Below, in pieces: positions 8,094 to 16,481 of a DNA stretch of 64,000 nt (position 1 is its first letter; every line of letters starts with the position of its first letter). The notes below the pieces were generated by a model, which saw nothing but the letters and a program-made list of their open reading frames with translations, was not told the DNA's origin and searched no databases. The position numbers were made by a program, and so were the translations under genes. Location: contig NZ_JBAJIJ010000001.1 in the NCBI RefSeq assembly GCF_036867135.1, positions 1,178,001 through 1,242,000 on the forward strand. Reading direction: 5' to 3'. Source of the stretch: Aeromicrobium sp. Sec7.5 (GTDB lineage: Bacteria; Actinomycetota; Actinomycetes; Propionibacteriales; Nocardioidaceae).

Positions 8094-8394
8094 CGCCGAG
8101 GAGCCGGTGGGCACGCTCGCCGAGGAGGCCGCCCGCCTGCTGGCCGCCGTCGTCTCCGGAGGTCGCAGCGACGTCAGCGAGGACGACTCCGTGCCCGGCC
8201 CGGACGACAGCGCGACGAGCCACCGGTGCACGCACGGCTGGTGCCCCCTGTGCCAGGCGGCCGACTACGTGCAGGAGCACCCCGAGGTCGTGACGCAGGT
8301 ACTGGTGGCGGGTGCCGAGCTCCTGAAGGTCGTGCGTGACGCGGTCGAGAAGACCGCCGGGCGCGCCCACGGCCACGACGAGGAGCAGCAGTGA
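8086..8394 (+). CDS. Small actinobacterial protein with CxxxxCxxC cluster
   Basis: A 102-aa acidic protein of unknown function. The N-terminal helix (LAEEAARLLAAVV) is followed by a flexible acidic linker, then HRCTHGWCPLCQAADYV, a compact Cys/His cluster that could bind zinc, then an amphipathic helix. Similar small proteins occur at this position in other actinobacteria, some annotated as DUF5304; I am not certain of that assignment. The GTG start overlaps the SRPBCC gene by 8 nt and its TGA overlaps the next GTG (GTGA), so translation is probably coupled. Confidence 0.75.
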   Translation: MPDAEEPVGTLAEEAARLLAAVVSGGRSDVSEDDSVPGPDDSATSHRCTHGWCPLCQAADYVQEHPEVVTQVLVAGAELLKVVRDAVEKTAGRAHGHDEEQQ

Positions 8395-9302
8395 GCGGCC
8401 TGGAGGTCGGCGTCGACGTCGGTGGCACCAAGATCGCCGCGGGCATCATCGACGAGACCGGCGCGATCGTGCGGTCGGCGCGGCGCCCCACGCCCGGTTC
8501 CACCGACATCCCGGCGGCGATCGCGGAGCTGGTGCGCGAGATCGCTCGGGAGCAGAGCGTCGCCGCGGTCGGCATCGGCGCTGCGGGCTTCATCTCCGCG
8601 GACCGGCAGACGGTGCTCACGGCACCCAACATCGACTGGAACGACGAACCCCTGGGGCACGACGTGTCCGCCTTGCTCGGAGTGCCGGTCGTGGTCGAGA
8701 ACGATGCCAACGCGGCGGCCTGGGCCGAGCACCGCTTCGGCGCGGGCCGCGGGGCGCACCAGATGCTCGCGGTCACGGTGGGCACCGGGGTCGGCGGTGG
8801 CCTGGTGGTCAACGGGCACCTGGTGCGAGGCGCCCACGGCATCGCGGCCGAGGTCGGCCACATCCGGTTCGAGCGGGGCGGTCTGCTGTGCGGCTGCGGC
8901 CTCCACGGCTGCCTGGAGCAGTACGCGAGCGGCACGGCCCTGGAGCGGCGCGCCGAGGGCCGGCTCGTCGGTCCCGACGGCGGGCCCGTCTCGGGTCCCG
9001 AGATCACTCGGCTGGCGAACCAGGACGACCCGGCGGCCTGCGCGCTCCTGGCCGAGTTCGGGCGCGACCTCGGCGAGGGCATCGCCACCCTCGTGGCCGT
9101 GATCGACCCCGAGGTCATCGTGATCGGCGGAGGTGTCGCCGAGGCCGGCGACCACCTGCTCGACCCGGTGCGTGCGGGCCTGGCGGCCTTCCTCACCGGC
9201 GGCACCGAGCGCCCGGGACCGAAGGTCGTCGCGGCCGAGCTCGGCAACCAGGCCGGACTCGTCGGCGCTGCCGACCTCGCGGTCGATCTCGGCGATGCCT
9301 GA
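8391..9302 (+). CDS. ROK-family sugar kinase (glucokinase-like), paralog 1
   Basis: A 303-aa cytoplasmic ROK protein predicted to phosphorylate glucose or a related hexose with ATP. The N-terminal phosphate loop DVGGTKIAAGI is followed by the catalytic-type block ENDANAAAWAEH. The ROK zinc-binding signature is intact in LLCGCGLHGCLEQYASG. There is no DNA-binding domain, so it is a kinase rather than an NagC/XylR repressor. GTG 8391 overlaps the preceding TGA by 4 nt. The second ROK gene overlaps its 3' end by 8 nt. Confidence 0.92.
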   Translation: MSGLEVGVDVGGTKIAAGIIDETGAIVRSARRPTPGSTDIPAAIAELVREIAREQSVAAVGIGAAGFISADRQTVLTAPNIDWNDEPLGHDVSALLGVPVVVENDANAAAWAEHRFGAGRGAHQMLAVTVGTGVGGGLVVNGHLVRGAHGIAAEVGHIRFERGGLLCGCGLHGCLEQYASGTALERRAEGRLVGPDGGPVSGPEITRLANQDDPAACALLAEFGRDLGEGIATLVAVIDPEVIVIGGGVAEAGDHLLDPVRAGLAAFLTGGTERPGPKVVAAELGNQAGLVGAADLAVDLGDA

Positions 9303-10347
9303 GCGCCTCGCCGTCGGCATCGACATCGGCGGCACGAAGATCGCCGCCGGTGTCGTCGACGAGGACGGACGGATCCTGGCGCGCCGACGTCGCCTCACCC
9401 CCTCGACCGACGCCGAGCTCGTGCTCACGGCCATCGCCGAGCTCACCGAGGAGCTGCGCGACGAGCACCCGGTCAAGGCGGTCGGCATCGGTGCAGCGGG
9501 GTTCATCGACGAGTCGCAGTCGACCGTGATGTTCTCGCCGCACCTCGCGTGGCGCAACGAGCCGTTGCGCGACCGGGTGGCCCGTCGCACCCGCCTGCCC
9601 GTGCTGGTCGACAACGACGCCAACACCAGCGCCTGGGCCGAGTGGCGGTTCGGGGCGGCGCAGAACGTGCCGGACGTCGTCACGGTCACCCTGGGCACCG
9701 GCATCGGCGGGGCCATCGTGATCGACGGCCAGCCGTACCGAGGCGCGCACGGCATGGCGGGGGAGTTCGGGCACCAGCAGGTCGTGCCGGACGGGATCCT
9801 CTGCGAGTGCGGCAACCGCGGCTGCTGGGAGCAGTACGCGTCGGGGCGGGTGCTGTCCCGGCGCGCCGCGGCCGAGGTGGCCGCGGGCACGCCGGCCGGT
9901 GGTCGGCTGCTCGAGCTCGCCCGGCTCGACCAGTCCCCGGCCGACGCGGCGCAGGTCGCGGTCGACGGCACGCACGTCACGCGCCTGGCCGCGTCCGGCG
10001 ACGCGACGGCCGTGGCGTGGATCGCCGAGGTGGGTCACTGGCTCGGCATCGGGCTGGCGAACCTGTCGGCCTCGATCGACCCCGGCCTGTTCGTCATCGG
10101 TGGGGGCGTCAGTGACGCCGACGAGATGCTGCTGGCTCCGGCTCGAGCGGCGCACGCCGATCAGCTGGTGGGTCGTGGCTTCCGCTCCGAGGCGCGGATC
10201 GTGCGGGCCCACCTGGGCCCCGACGCCGGCCTCGTCGGAGCGGCCGACATGGCGCGGATCAGAGCACGGCGCCGTCGCCCGGCGAATCCGGCCGGCCGCG
10301 CGCGGGTAACCGCGAGAACAGGTAGGTCGCCCCGGCGCAGGCGATGA
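9295..10347 (+). CDS. ROK-family sugar kinase (glucokinase-like), paralog 2
   Basis: A second ROK kinase, 350 aa, directly downstream of the first and overlapping it by 8 nt. It repeats the same blocks: DIGGTKIAAGV, DNDANTSAWAEW and the zinc signature LCECGNRGCWEQYASG. The pair looks like an old tandem duplication. The protein is longer than usual. After the normal family end at AADMARI it continues about 32 residues as an arginine-rich tail, encoded where the frame overlaps the convergent membrane-protein gene by 89 nt; this may be read-through after loss of an earlier stop. Sugar specificity is unknown. Confidence 0.9.
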   Translation: MPERLAVGIDIGGTKIAAGVVDEDGRILARRRRLTPSTDAELVLTAIAELTEELRDEHPVKAVGIGAAGFIDESQSTVMFSPHLAWRNEPLRDRVARRTRLPVLVDNDANTSAWAEWRFGAAQNVPDVVTVTLGTGIGGAIVIDGQPYRGAHGMAGEFGHQQVVPDGILCECGNRGCWEQYASGRVLSRRAAAEVAAGTPAGGRLLELARLDQSPADAAQVAVDGTHVTRLAASGDATAVAWIAEVGHWLGIGLANLSASIDPGLFVIGGGVSDADEMLLAPARAAHADQLVGRGFRSEARIVRAHLGPDAGLVGAADMARIRARRRRPANPAGRARVTARTGRSPRRRR

Positions 10348-10681
10348 AGCCTGCCCCGAGGACCATGCCCCGCGGCAGGAAGACGCCCACGATCGTGCAC
10401 ACCACGAGCAGGGCGGGCACGCCGAGCGCGGCGACCCAGGCCGCGGTCGTGGGCCAGGCCATCTGAGGGATGCCGACCGGATCGACCTGCCGGTAGAACG
10501 GCTCGTCGGGCAGCTGGTCGAACTCCGGCTCGTCGAGCTCGACGGGGATCGCTCGCTCCGGCTTCGGACGGCGTGGCTCGAGGGGAGGCTCGGCGCTCGA
10601 CAGGTCGTCGGGCAGCTCGAGGTCGAGCCCCTCGACGATCTCGTCGAAGCGGGTGCGCATGCGGTCGGCGTCGTCAGGCAC
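10259..10681 (-). CDS. Small two-TM membrane protein
   Basis: A 140-aa protein of unknown function. The first about 85 residues are acidic and proline-rich (DDLSSAEPPLEPRRPKPERA). Two closely spaced transmembrane helices follow (WVAALGVPALLVVCTIVGVFL and GMVLGAGFIACAGATYLF). Similar proteins accompany the alpha/beta hydrolase gene in related actinobacteria. The GTG start overlaps the upstream hydrolase stop by 8 nt, so the two are co-transcribed. ATG 10660 is an alternative start. Its 3' end overlaps ROK paralog 2 on the other strand. Confidence 0.78.
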   Translation of the reverse strand: MPDDADRMRTRFDEIVEGLDLELPDDLSSAEPPLEPRRPKPERAIPVELDEPEFDQLPDEPFYRQVDPVGIPQMAWPTTAAWVAALGVPALLVVCTIVGVFLPRGMVLGAGFIACAGATYLFSRLPARGRPDSPGDGAVL

Positions 10682-11474
10682 CGGTGGCTCCCGGGGTTGC
10701 TCCCGTGACGTGCTGCGCCACGAACTCGTCGGTGCGCGCGAAGATCAGCGGCGCGTCGTGGTCGAGTGTCGCGACGTGGAAGCTGTCGACCAGCGTGACG
10801 TCGTCGACGACGGACGAGGAGACTCCGGCCAGGACGAGCTCGCGGCTCCACGGATCGACGACGTGGTCGTCGGTGGACCGGAAGAACAGGAGCGGGGCCT
10901 GGATCCGCCCCAGGTCGCGCCGCACGTCGGCCCACAGCTTCGTCATCGAGGCGAGCGCCTTGAGCGGCGTGCGGTCGTAGCCGTACTCGTCGGTGCCGGG
11001 CCGCTTGATGTCGTTGCCGATGCCGGGCATCGACGGCAGCACGTGCTGCAGCAGCGGGACGAGCTTGAGGTCCTTGCGGCGCGATGCGATGGCGGGGTTG
11101 ACCACGACGACCGCGTCGACCGTGTCGGGGTGCTGCTCGGCGAGACGGAGGGCGAGGCAGCCGCCCATCGAGAGGCCGCCGACCACGACGTGGTCGCAGC
11201 GCTCGCGCAGCTCCAGGAGCTCGGCCTCGACCGTGGCGTACCAGTCCTGCCACCGGGTGCGGTTCATGTCCTGCCACGACGTGCCGTGGCCGGGCAGGCG
11301 CGGGACCCGCACGGTGTGACCCTGGCGGACGAGGTGCTCGCCCCACGGGACCATCGACGCGGGGGAGCCCGTGAAGCCATGGCTCAGCAGGAAACCGACC
11401 GTCCCGCCGTCGTGCGAGAGCGGGGCGGCCTCGGGCCGCACGTCGGTACCGGATGCTGCAGAGGGGCTCGCCAT
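10674..11474 (-). CDS. Alpha/beta hydrolase (carboxylesterase/lipase-like)
   Basis: A 266-aa alpha/beta hydrolase. The HG-type oxyanion segment SHGFTGSPASMVPWGEHL is followed by the nucleophile elbow GGLSMGGCLAL (G-x-S-x-G), the acid in STDDHVVDPW and the late histidine in DSFHVATLDHD. This resembles actinobacterial carboxylesterases and monoacylglycerol lipases. ATG 11474 is chosen over GTG 11501 because TACGAT lies 6 nt upstream, the leaderless arrangement. It is divergent from plsC. A role in lipid turnover is inferred; the substrate is unknown. Confidence 0.88.
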   Translation of the reverse strand: MASPSAASGTDVRPEAAPLSHDGGTVGFLLSHGFTGSPASMVPWGEHLVRQGHTVRVPRLPGHGTSWQDMNRTRWQDWYATVEAELLELRERCDHVVVGGLSMGGCLALRLAEQHPDTVDAVVVVNPAIASRRKDLKLVPLLQHVLPSMPGIGNDIKRPGTDEYGYDRTPLKALASMTKLWADVRRDLGRIQAPLLFFRSTDDHVVDPWSRELVLAGVSSSVVDDVTLVDSFHVATLDHDAPLIFARTDEFVAQHVTGATPGATGA

Positions 11475-11480
11475 GACGCC

Positions 11481-11486
11481 ATCGTA
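11481..11486 (-). promoter_or_regulatory. -10 element of leaderless hydrolase gene
   Basis: On the minus strand TACGAT is followed by 6 nt and the ATG at 11474. The divergent plsC -10 candidate TAGAGT is at 11509-11514, so the two promoters lie back to back within 34 nt. Confidence 0.5.
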
Positions 11487-11542
11487 TGTCGCCCGCGTCA
11501 CGTCGGAGTAGAGTCGGCGCCGACCGCCTGAAGGAGGCCGCG

Positions 11543-12277
11543 TTGTTCTACTGGTTCCTCAAGTTCCTCGCCCTGGGACCGTTGCTGCGCGTCGTCTTCC
11601 GACCGTGGGCGGAAGGCCTGGAGAACGTGCCCAAGGAGGGCGGCGTGATCCTGGCGTGCAACCACCTGTCGTACAGCGACTGGCTCTTCATGCCTCTCGT
11701 GCTCTCGCGCCGTGTCACGTTCGTGGCGAAGGCCGAGTACTTCGAGGGTCCGGGCGTCAAGGGCTGGTTGCAGAAGACGTTCTTCTCCGGATCCGGCCAG
11801 GTCCCGATCGACCGCACGAGCGGCTCGGCGGCGGCCGGTGCCATCAAGACCCAGCTGCGACTGCTCACCGAGGGGCAGATGTGTGGCATCTTCCCCGAGG
11901 GCACGCGCTCGCACGACGGCAAGCTCTACCGGGGCCGCACCGGTGTCGCGCGGATCGCGCTCGAGTCGGGCGTGCCGGTCATCCCCGTCGCCGTGATCGG
12001 CACCGACGTCGTGGCGCCGCCGGGCAAGGTCTTCGGCAAGCGCATCCGGCCCGGGGTGAGGTTCGGTGCACCGCTCGACTTCAGCCGCTACGAGGGCATG
12101 GAGGGCGACCGCTACATCCTGCGCGCCATCACCGACGAGATCATGTACGAGATCATGCGACTGTCCGACCAGGAGTACGTCGACCTCTACGCGCAGGACG
12201 CCAAGAAGCGCAGCCTGAAGGCCTCGGAGGACGCCGAGGCGGCCGAGGTGCAGGAGGAGCTCGGGTCCGGTCGCTGA
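11543..12277 (+). CDS. plsC: 1-acyl-sn-glycerol-3-phosphate acyltransferase
   Basis: The 244-aa membrane-associated enzyme acylates lysophosphatidate to phosphatidate. The catalytic NHLSYSD (HX4D) motif and the FPEGTRS substrate motif are both present, with a further block, VPVIPVAVIGTD. The N-terminus FYWFLKFLALGPLLRVVF is a membrane segment. The start is taken as TTG 11543 because a strong AAGGAGG lies at 11531-11537, 5 nt upstream; upstream in-frame GTGs have no such site. A charged C-terminal tail follows the domain. It probably continues into the DAHP synthase region, although that gene has its own promoter. Confidence 0.9.
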   Translation: MFYWFLKFLALGPLLRVVFRPWAEGLENVPKEGGVILACNHLSYSDWLFMPLVLSRRVTFVAKAEYFEGPGVKGWLQKTFFSGSGQVPIDRTSGSAAAGAIKTQLRLLTEGQMCGIFPEGTRSHDGKLYRGRTGVARIALESGVPVIPVAVIGTDVVAPPGKVFGKRIRPGVRFGAPLDFSRYEGMEGDRYILRAITDEIMYEIMRLSDQEYVDLYAQDAKKRSLKASEDAEAAEVQEELGSGR

Positions 12278-12308
12278 GGCGGTGGGGGGTCCGCTGCGGC
12301 GAGGCTTA

Positions 12309-12314
12309 TATCCT
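12309..12314 (+). promoter_or_regulatory. -10 element of leaderless aroG
   Basis: TATCCT is separated by 6 nt from the GTG at 12321. No Shine-Dalgarno is present and the flanking sequence is locally AT-rich (CTTATATCC). Confidence 0.5.
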
Positions 12315-12320
12315 TGGCCG

Positions 12321-13661
12321 GTGAGCATCCCCAGCCTGGCTGACCTGCACGCGATCGGTGCCGCGCAGCAGCCCACCTACACGGACCCGGACGCGCGTGA
12401 CGCGGCCGTCGACACCCTGCGACGCATGCCGCCGCTGGTGTTCGCCGGCGAGTGCGACGCCCTGCGCGACCGCCTCGCCCAGGTGGCGCGGGGCGAAGCC
12501 TTCCTCCTGCAGGGCGGCGACTGCGCCGAGACCTTCGAAGGGGTCACGGCCGACAACGTCCGCAACAAGCTGCGGGTCCTGCTCTCGATGGCCGTCGTGC
12601 TGACCTACGCCGCGAGCGTCCCGGTCGTCAAGGTCGGGCGCCTGGCCGGCCAGTACGCCAAGCCGCGCTCCTCCGACACCGAGACCCGTGACGGCGTGAC
12701 CCTGCCGGCCTACCGCGGCGACGCGGTCAACGGCTTCGACTTCGAGCCGCAGTCGCGTGCGCACGACCCCCAGCGGCTCGTCGACGTGTACAACGCGTCG
12801 TCGTCGACGCTGAACCTCGCCCGCGCGTTCACCAAGGGTGGCTACGCCGACCTGCGCCAGATGCACTCCTGGAACAACGACTTCGTCCGCAGCAGCCCGC
12901 TCGGCCAGCGCTACGAGTCGATGGGGCGCGAGATCGACAAGGCGCTGTCGTTCATGGACGCGATCGGGATCGATCCCGCCCAGCTGCACACGGTCGACTT
13001 CTACTCCTCCCACGAGGCGTTGCTGCTGGAGTACGAGCACGCCCTCACGCGGATCGACTCGCGCACCGAGCAGCCCTACGACGTCTCGGCCCACTTCCTG
13101 TGGATCGGCGAGCGCACGCGCCAGCTGGACGGCGCCCACGTCGAGCTGCTCAGCCGCATCGCCAACCCCGTGGGCGTCAAGCTCGGTCCGACGACCTCGG
13201 CCGACGACGCGATCGCCCTGGCGGAGAAGCTCAACCCCGACCGCATCCCGGGCAAGCTCACGTTCATCACACGCTTCGGCGCCGGCAAGATCCGCGACGG
13301 TCTGCCGCAGATCGTCGAGAAGGTCACCGCCGCGGGCATCGAGGCCGCCTGGGTCTGCGACCCGATGCACGGCAACACGTTCGCCACCGACAACGGCTAC
13401 AAGACCCGCGAGTTCGACGACGTCATCGACGAGGTCCGCGGATTCTTCGAGGTGCACCGCTCGCTGGGCACCTGGCCCGGAGGCGTCCACGTCGAGCTGA
13501 CCGGTGACGACGTCACGGAGTGCATCGGCGGTGGCAACCGTCTCTCGGCGGCCGACCTGTCCACGCGCTACGAGACCCTGTGCGACCCGCGCCTCAACCG
13601 GGCGCAGTCGCTCGAGCTCGCGTTCCTCGTGGCCCAGATGCTCGGCGAGGCCACGGACTGA
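12321..13661 (+). CDS. aroG: Class II 3-deoxy-7-phosphoheptulonate (DAHP) synthase
   Basis: The 446-aa enzyme condenses phosphoenolpyruvate and erythrose-4-phosphate, the first step of the shikimate pathway. It is the plant-like class II type, seen from LQGGDCAETFEG near residue 60, the KVGRLAGQYAKPRS block, DFYSSHEALLLEYE, LWIGERTRQLDGAHVE, and the late CDPMHGNT and GGVHVELTGDDVTECIGG metal-site motifs. M. tuberculosis has the same class next to pknL. GTG 12321 fits both the family start and the leaderless -10. Feedback inhibition by aromatic amino acids is common in the class but cannot be read here. Confidence 0.95.
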   Translation: MSIPSLADLHAIGAAQQPTYTDPDARDAAVDTLRRMPPLVFAGECDALRDRLAQVARGEAFLLQGGDCAETFEGVTADNVRNKLRVLLSMAVVLTYAASVPVVKVGRLAGQYAKPRSSDTETRDGVTLPAYRGDAVNGFDFEPQSRAHDPQRLVDVYNASSSTLNLARAFTKGGYADLRQMHSWNNDFVRSSPLGQRYESMGREIDKALSFMDAIGIDPAQLHTVDFYSSHEALLLEYEHALTRIDSRTEQPYDVSAHFLWIGERTRQLDGAHVELLSRIANPVGVKLGPTTSADDAIALAEKLNPDRIPGKLTFITRFGAGKIRDGLPQIVEKVTAAGIEAAWVCDPMHGNTFATDNGYKTREFDDVIDEVRGFFEVHRSLGTWPGGVHVELTGDDVTECIGGGNRLSAADLSTRYETLCDPRLNRAQSLELAFLVAQMLGEATD

Positions 13662-13707
13662 CGGGTCCGCCGGCACCTGACGTGTTCGGTCCTGATGCAC
13701 AAAAGCC

Positions 13708-13757
13708 GGCCACGGACCGACCGGCCGCCCACGTCGCTCGGTCCGTGGCCGCTTGTC
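13708..13757 (+). terminator. Terminator of aroG formed by repeat family B
   Basis: A perfect 13-bp stem pairs 13708-13720 with 13738-13750 around a 17-nt loop and is followed by GCTTGTCTTT. The right arm matches, over 17 nt, the right terminal inverted repeat of the 45.6-kb element, so this terminator belongs to a dispersed repeat family. Confidence 0.75.
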
Positions 13758-13791
13758 TTTAGCCCACGGCCCGGGCCAGCTCAGTGGCTCG

Positions 13792-14325
13792 TCACCCCTC
13801 CGGCTGCACCCGCAGGGTCATGAGGGTCGTGGCCAGGGAGTCGTACTGGCCGCAGAGCAGGCAGAACTCCACGAGCGTGGCGTCGTCGAGGTGCTGCTGC
13901 AGAGCGGCCCAGGCGATGTCGTCGATGTCGCGCTGGGTCACGAACTGGTGAGCGGCCTCGAGCAGGGCCTGCTCGCGCGGGCTCCAGCCCTCCCAGTGGC
14001 GGTCGCCGGCGTGCTGGACCTGCTCGGCGGTGAGGCCGACCCGTCGACCGATGCGGCGGTGGTGGTTGAGCTCGTACTCGCAGGCGCGGGTCGTGGCGAC
14101 GTGCAGGATGACGAGCTCGGTCTCCGTGCGTGGCAGACGCCCGCCCGGCATGAGCCGACCGGAGTACCAGAGCCAGGCGCGGAACAGTCCCCGCTGCCGG
14201 CCCAGGGTCGTGAAGATGTTCGGGCGAGGGCCGCCCACGACCCTGCCCGCGATCGCCGCGATGCCGTGGTTGACGAGGCCGAGCTCACGCCGGCCTCCGG
14301 GGGCGATCCGAGGAGTGCTGTCCAT
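13792..14325 (-). CDS. Carboxymuconolactone decarboxylase (AhpD-like) family protein
   Basis: A 177-aa all-helical protein of the CMD/AhpD family. The core is VILHVATTRACEYELNHHRRIG followed by LTAEQVQHAGD. Only one cysteine is in the AhpD-like active-site segment (RACEYELNHH), so the CxxC peroxidase-reductase pair of true AhpD is absent and peroxidase activity is doubtful. The helix containing FCLLCGQYDSLATTLM near the end is typical. The start is ATG 14325, with TAGGAT 7 nt upstream on this strand. The gene lies between aroG and the PASTA kinase; no function is assigned. Confidence 0.85.
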   Translation of the reverse strand: MDSTPRIAPGGRRELGLVNHGIAAIAGRVVGGPRPNIFTTLGRQRGLFRAWLWYSGRLMPGGRLPRTETELVILHVATTRACEYELNHHRRIGRRVGLTAEQVQHAGDRHWEGWSPREQALLEAAHQFVTQRDIDDIAWAALQQHLDDATLVEFCLLCGQYDSLATTLMTLRVQPEG

Positions 14326-14332
14326 GGGCACG

Positions 14333-14338
14333 ATCCTA
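14333..14338 (-). promoter_or_regulatory. -10 element of leaderless CMD gene
   Basis: Minus-strand TAGGAT, 7-nt spacer, then ATG 14325. No ribosome binding site is visible between them. Confidence 0.5.
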
Positions 14339-14353
14339 GACGATCGTCCCAGA

Positions 14354-16408
14354 TCAGAGGCCGAAGAAGCTGACCGTCGTGCCCTTCTTCTGCGCAGACC
14401 CCCCGGTAGGGGTCTGGCCGATCACGGTGTAGTTGCGGTTGTTGCCGAACGAGGCGGCGTCGGGCACGAAGCCCGCGGCCTCCAGCGTCTGGATCGCCTG
14501 GTCGCGCTTCATGCCCACGATGTTCGGGACCGGGATGAGCTCGGGGCCCTTCGAGACGACCACGCCGATCGTGTCGCCACGCAGCTTGGTGCCGCCGGCC
14601 GGGTTCTGGCTGATGACGACACCCGGCGCAACGGTGTCGCTGAACTGCTCCTCGACCTCGACCACGAAGCCGAGGCCCTCGAGCCCTGCCACCGCGGCGT
14701 CCCGACCCTGGCCCGTGAAGTCCTGCACCTCGATCGGTTCGCGGCCCAGGCTGACGATCACGTCGATCGCGGTGTCGCGCTTGACCTGGTCACCGACCGC
14801 GACGCCGTCGACCCCGATGATCTGGCCCTCGGGGACCTCTTGGTCGTAGGCCTCGGTCTGCTCGCCGAGCTCGAGCTTGGTGTCCTCCAGGATGGCCGCG
14901 GCGCCCTCGGGTGTCTGTCCGCGCAGGTCGGGGACGACGTACCGCTCCGGCCCCTTCGACACGACGGCCTCGATGCGATCGCCCGGCAGGATGCGATCGC
15001 CCGGGCCCGGGCTCGTGGAGATGACCGACCCCAGTGGCACGGTCTCGGAGAAGGCCCGGGAGTCGACGGCGAACGTGTAGCCGGCCTCCTCGGCGGTCGC
15101 CTGCGCCTGCTGCTCGGTCATGTTGACCAGGCTCGGCGTGGGGTCGTACCGCCCGATGCCGAAGTACCAGCCACCCAGACCGGCGAGCAGCGTGAGCACC
15201 AGGGCCAGGACCAGCAGGATGCGGCCGCGCCGCGACGTCTGGCGATCGTTGCCGGCCGGCGGGCTCGGCGCCGCGGTGCGGGGCTCGGGCCGGCGCGGGG
15301 GTGCGGGGGAGCCGGGGGCACCCTGGCTGGACCCGGCGGGGTTCGGCGCCGGGGCCATCGGTGTCGCGCCGCTGAGGACCATCGTGGAGGTGCCCGCGCC
15401 GGCACCCGCCCCGGCCACGACCTCGGTGTCGGCACCCTCACCGGCGCCGCCGGCGACGGGAGCGGTGTCGACGTCGGCGCCGGCGCCGTCGGACCCGGGG
15501 CTGGCGATGACCGGCGAGGGCCGCAGGTCGGCCGCGAGCTCGGGATCGTCCTCGACGCCGTCGCGCAGGGCCCGCTGCACCTGGCGCAGCTGCTGGAGGA
15601 GCACGCGAGCATCGGCCGAGCGACGGTCGCGGTCACGGCTGGTGGCCCGCGCCACGAGGGCGTCGACGTAGTCGGGCAGGCCCGGGCGCTCGGCCGAGGG
15701 CGGCCCGATGTCCTCGTGGACGTGCTTGTAGGCGACCTGGATGGGCGTCTCGGCATGGTGCGGCTTGAGACCCGTGAGCATCTCGTAGAGCATCGCGCCG
15801 ACCGAGTAGACGTCGGAACGGGCATCGGTGCCCGCGTTCACGACGACCTCGGGAGCCAGGTACGACACCGTGCCGATCAGCGTCTTGCCCGTGGCGGTCG
15901 TGGAGGAGCTCACGGCCCGGGCCAGGCCGAAGTCGGCCACCTTGACGCTGCCGTCGGGCGTGATGAGCACGTTCTCGGGCTTGATGTCACGGTGCACGAT
16001 GCCGGCGTCGTGCGCGGCGACCAGCGCGATGAGGACCTGCTCGACGAGGTCGAGCGCCCGCAGGGTGGGCATGGGGGACTCGTGCCGCATGACGTCACGC
16101 AGCGTGCGACCGGGGACGAGCTCCATGACGAGGTAGGTGATGGGTCCGTCGCTGCCCTGGTCGAACACCGCGACGACGTTGCGGTGGTTCAACCGGGCCG
16201 CCGACTTGGCCTCGCGCTGGAACCGCTCCGTGAACTGCTCCGGGTCGCCCAGGCCCTGGTGCATGATCTTGACCGCGACCTCACGGTCGAGCCGGGTGTC
16301 CTGCGCCGTGAAGACACTCGCCATGCCGCCGCGGGCGATGAAACCGGTGATGCGGTACCGGCCGTGCACGAGCTGGCCGATCATGGCGTCGTCACCCACG
16401 ACTGCCAT
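14354..16408 (-). CDS. Ser/Thr protein kinase with four PASTA domains (PknB/PknL type)
   Basis: A 684-aa receptor-like kinase that should phosphorylate cytoplasmic cell-envelope proteins in response to peptidoglycan fragments. The kinase domain covers about residues 10-275, with FIARGGMASVF, the VAVKIMH lysine, HRDIKPENV, DFGLAR and SYLAPEV. A proline/alanine-rich juxtamembrane region follows, then one transmembrane helix (ILLVLALVLTLLAGLGGWYF). Four extracellular PASTA repeats end the protein, recognisable by repeated VP[DN] and VVSKGPE units. Position beside aroG and a polyprenyl synthetase matches mycobacterial pknL, but the PASTA array is more PknB-like. ATG 16408 has AGGAGGTG at 4-5 nt. 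Confidence 0.93.
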   Translation of the reverse strand: MAVVGDDAMIGQLVHGRYRITGFIARGGMASVFTAQDTRLDREVAVKIMHQGLGDPEQFTERFQREAKSAARLNHRNVVAVFDQGSDGPITYLVMELVPGRTLRDVMRHESPMPTLRALDLVEQVLIALVAAHDAGIVHRDIKPENVLITPDGSVKVADFGLARAVSSSTTATGKTLIGTVSYLAPEVVVNAGTDARSDVYSVGAMLYEMLTGLKPHHAETPIQVAYKHVHEDIGPPSAERPGLPDYVDALVARATSRDRDRRSADARVLLQQLRQVQRALRDGVEDDPELAADLRPSPVIASPGSDGAGADVDTAPVAGGAGEGADTEVVAGAGAGAGTSTMVLSGATPMAPAPNPAGSSQGAPGSPAPPRRPEPRTAAPSPPAGNDRQTSRRGRILLVLALVLTLLAGLGGWYFGIGRYDPTPSLVNMTEQQAQATAEEAGYTFAVDSRAFSETVPLGSVISTSPGPGDRILPGDRIEAVVSKGPERYVVPDLRGQTPEGAAAILEDTKLELGEQTEAYDQEVPEGQIIGVDGVAVGDQVKRDTAIDVIVSLGREPIEVQDFTGQGRDAAVAGLEGLGFVVEVEEQFSDTVAPGVVISQNPAGGTKLRGDTIGVVVSKGPELIPVPNIVGMKRDQAIQTLEAAGFVPDAASFGNNRNYTVIGQTPTGGSAQKKGTTVSFFGL

Positions 16409-16481
16409 GTTCCACCTCCTCGCGCGCACAGACCGGGGGACCGCCGGTCAGCGGCCCTGCCCGGCGAGTCTAGTGAGTGGG

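Noticed and set aside
13792-14325. Active AhpD alkylhydroperoxidase
   Set aside because: The CxxC pair is missing; only the CMD fold is supported.
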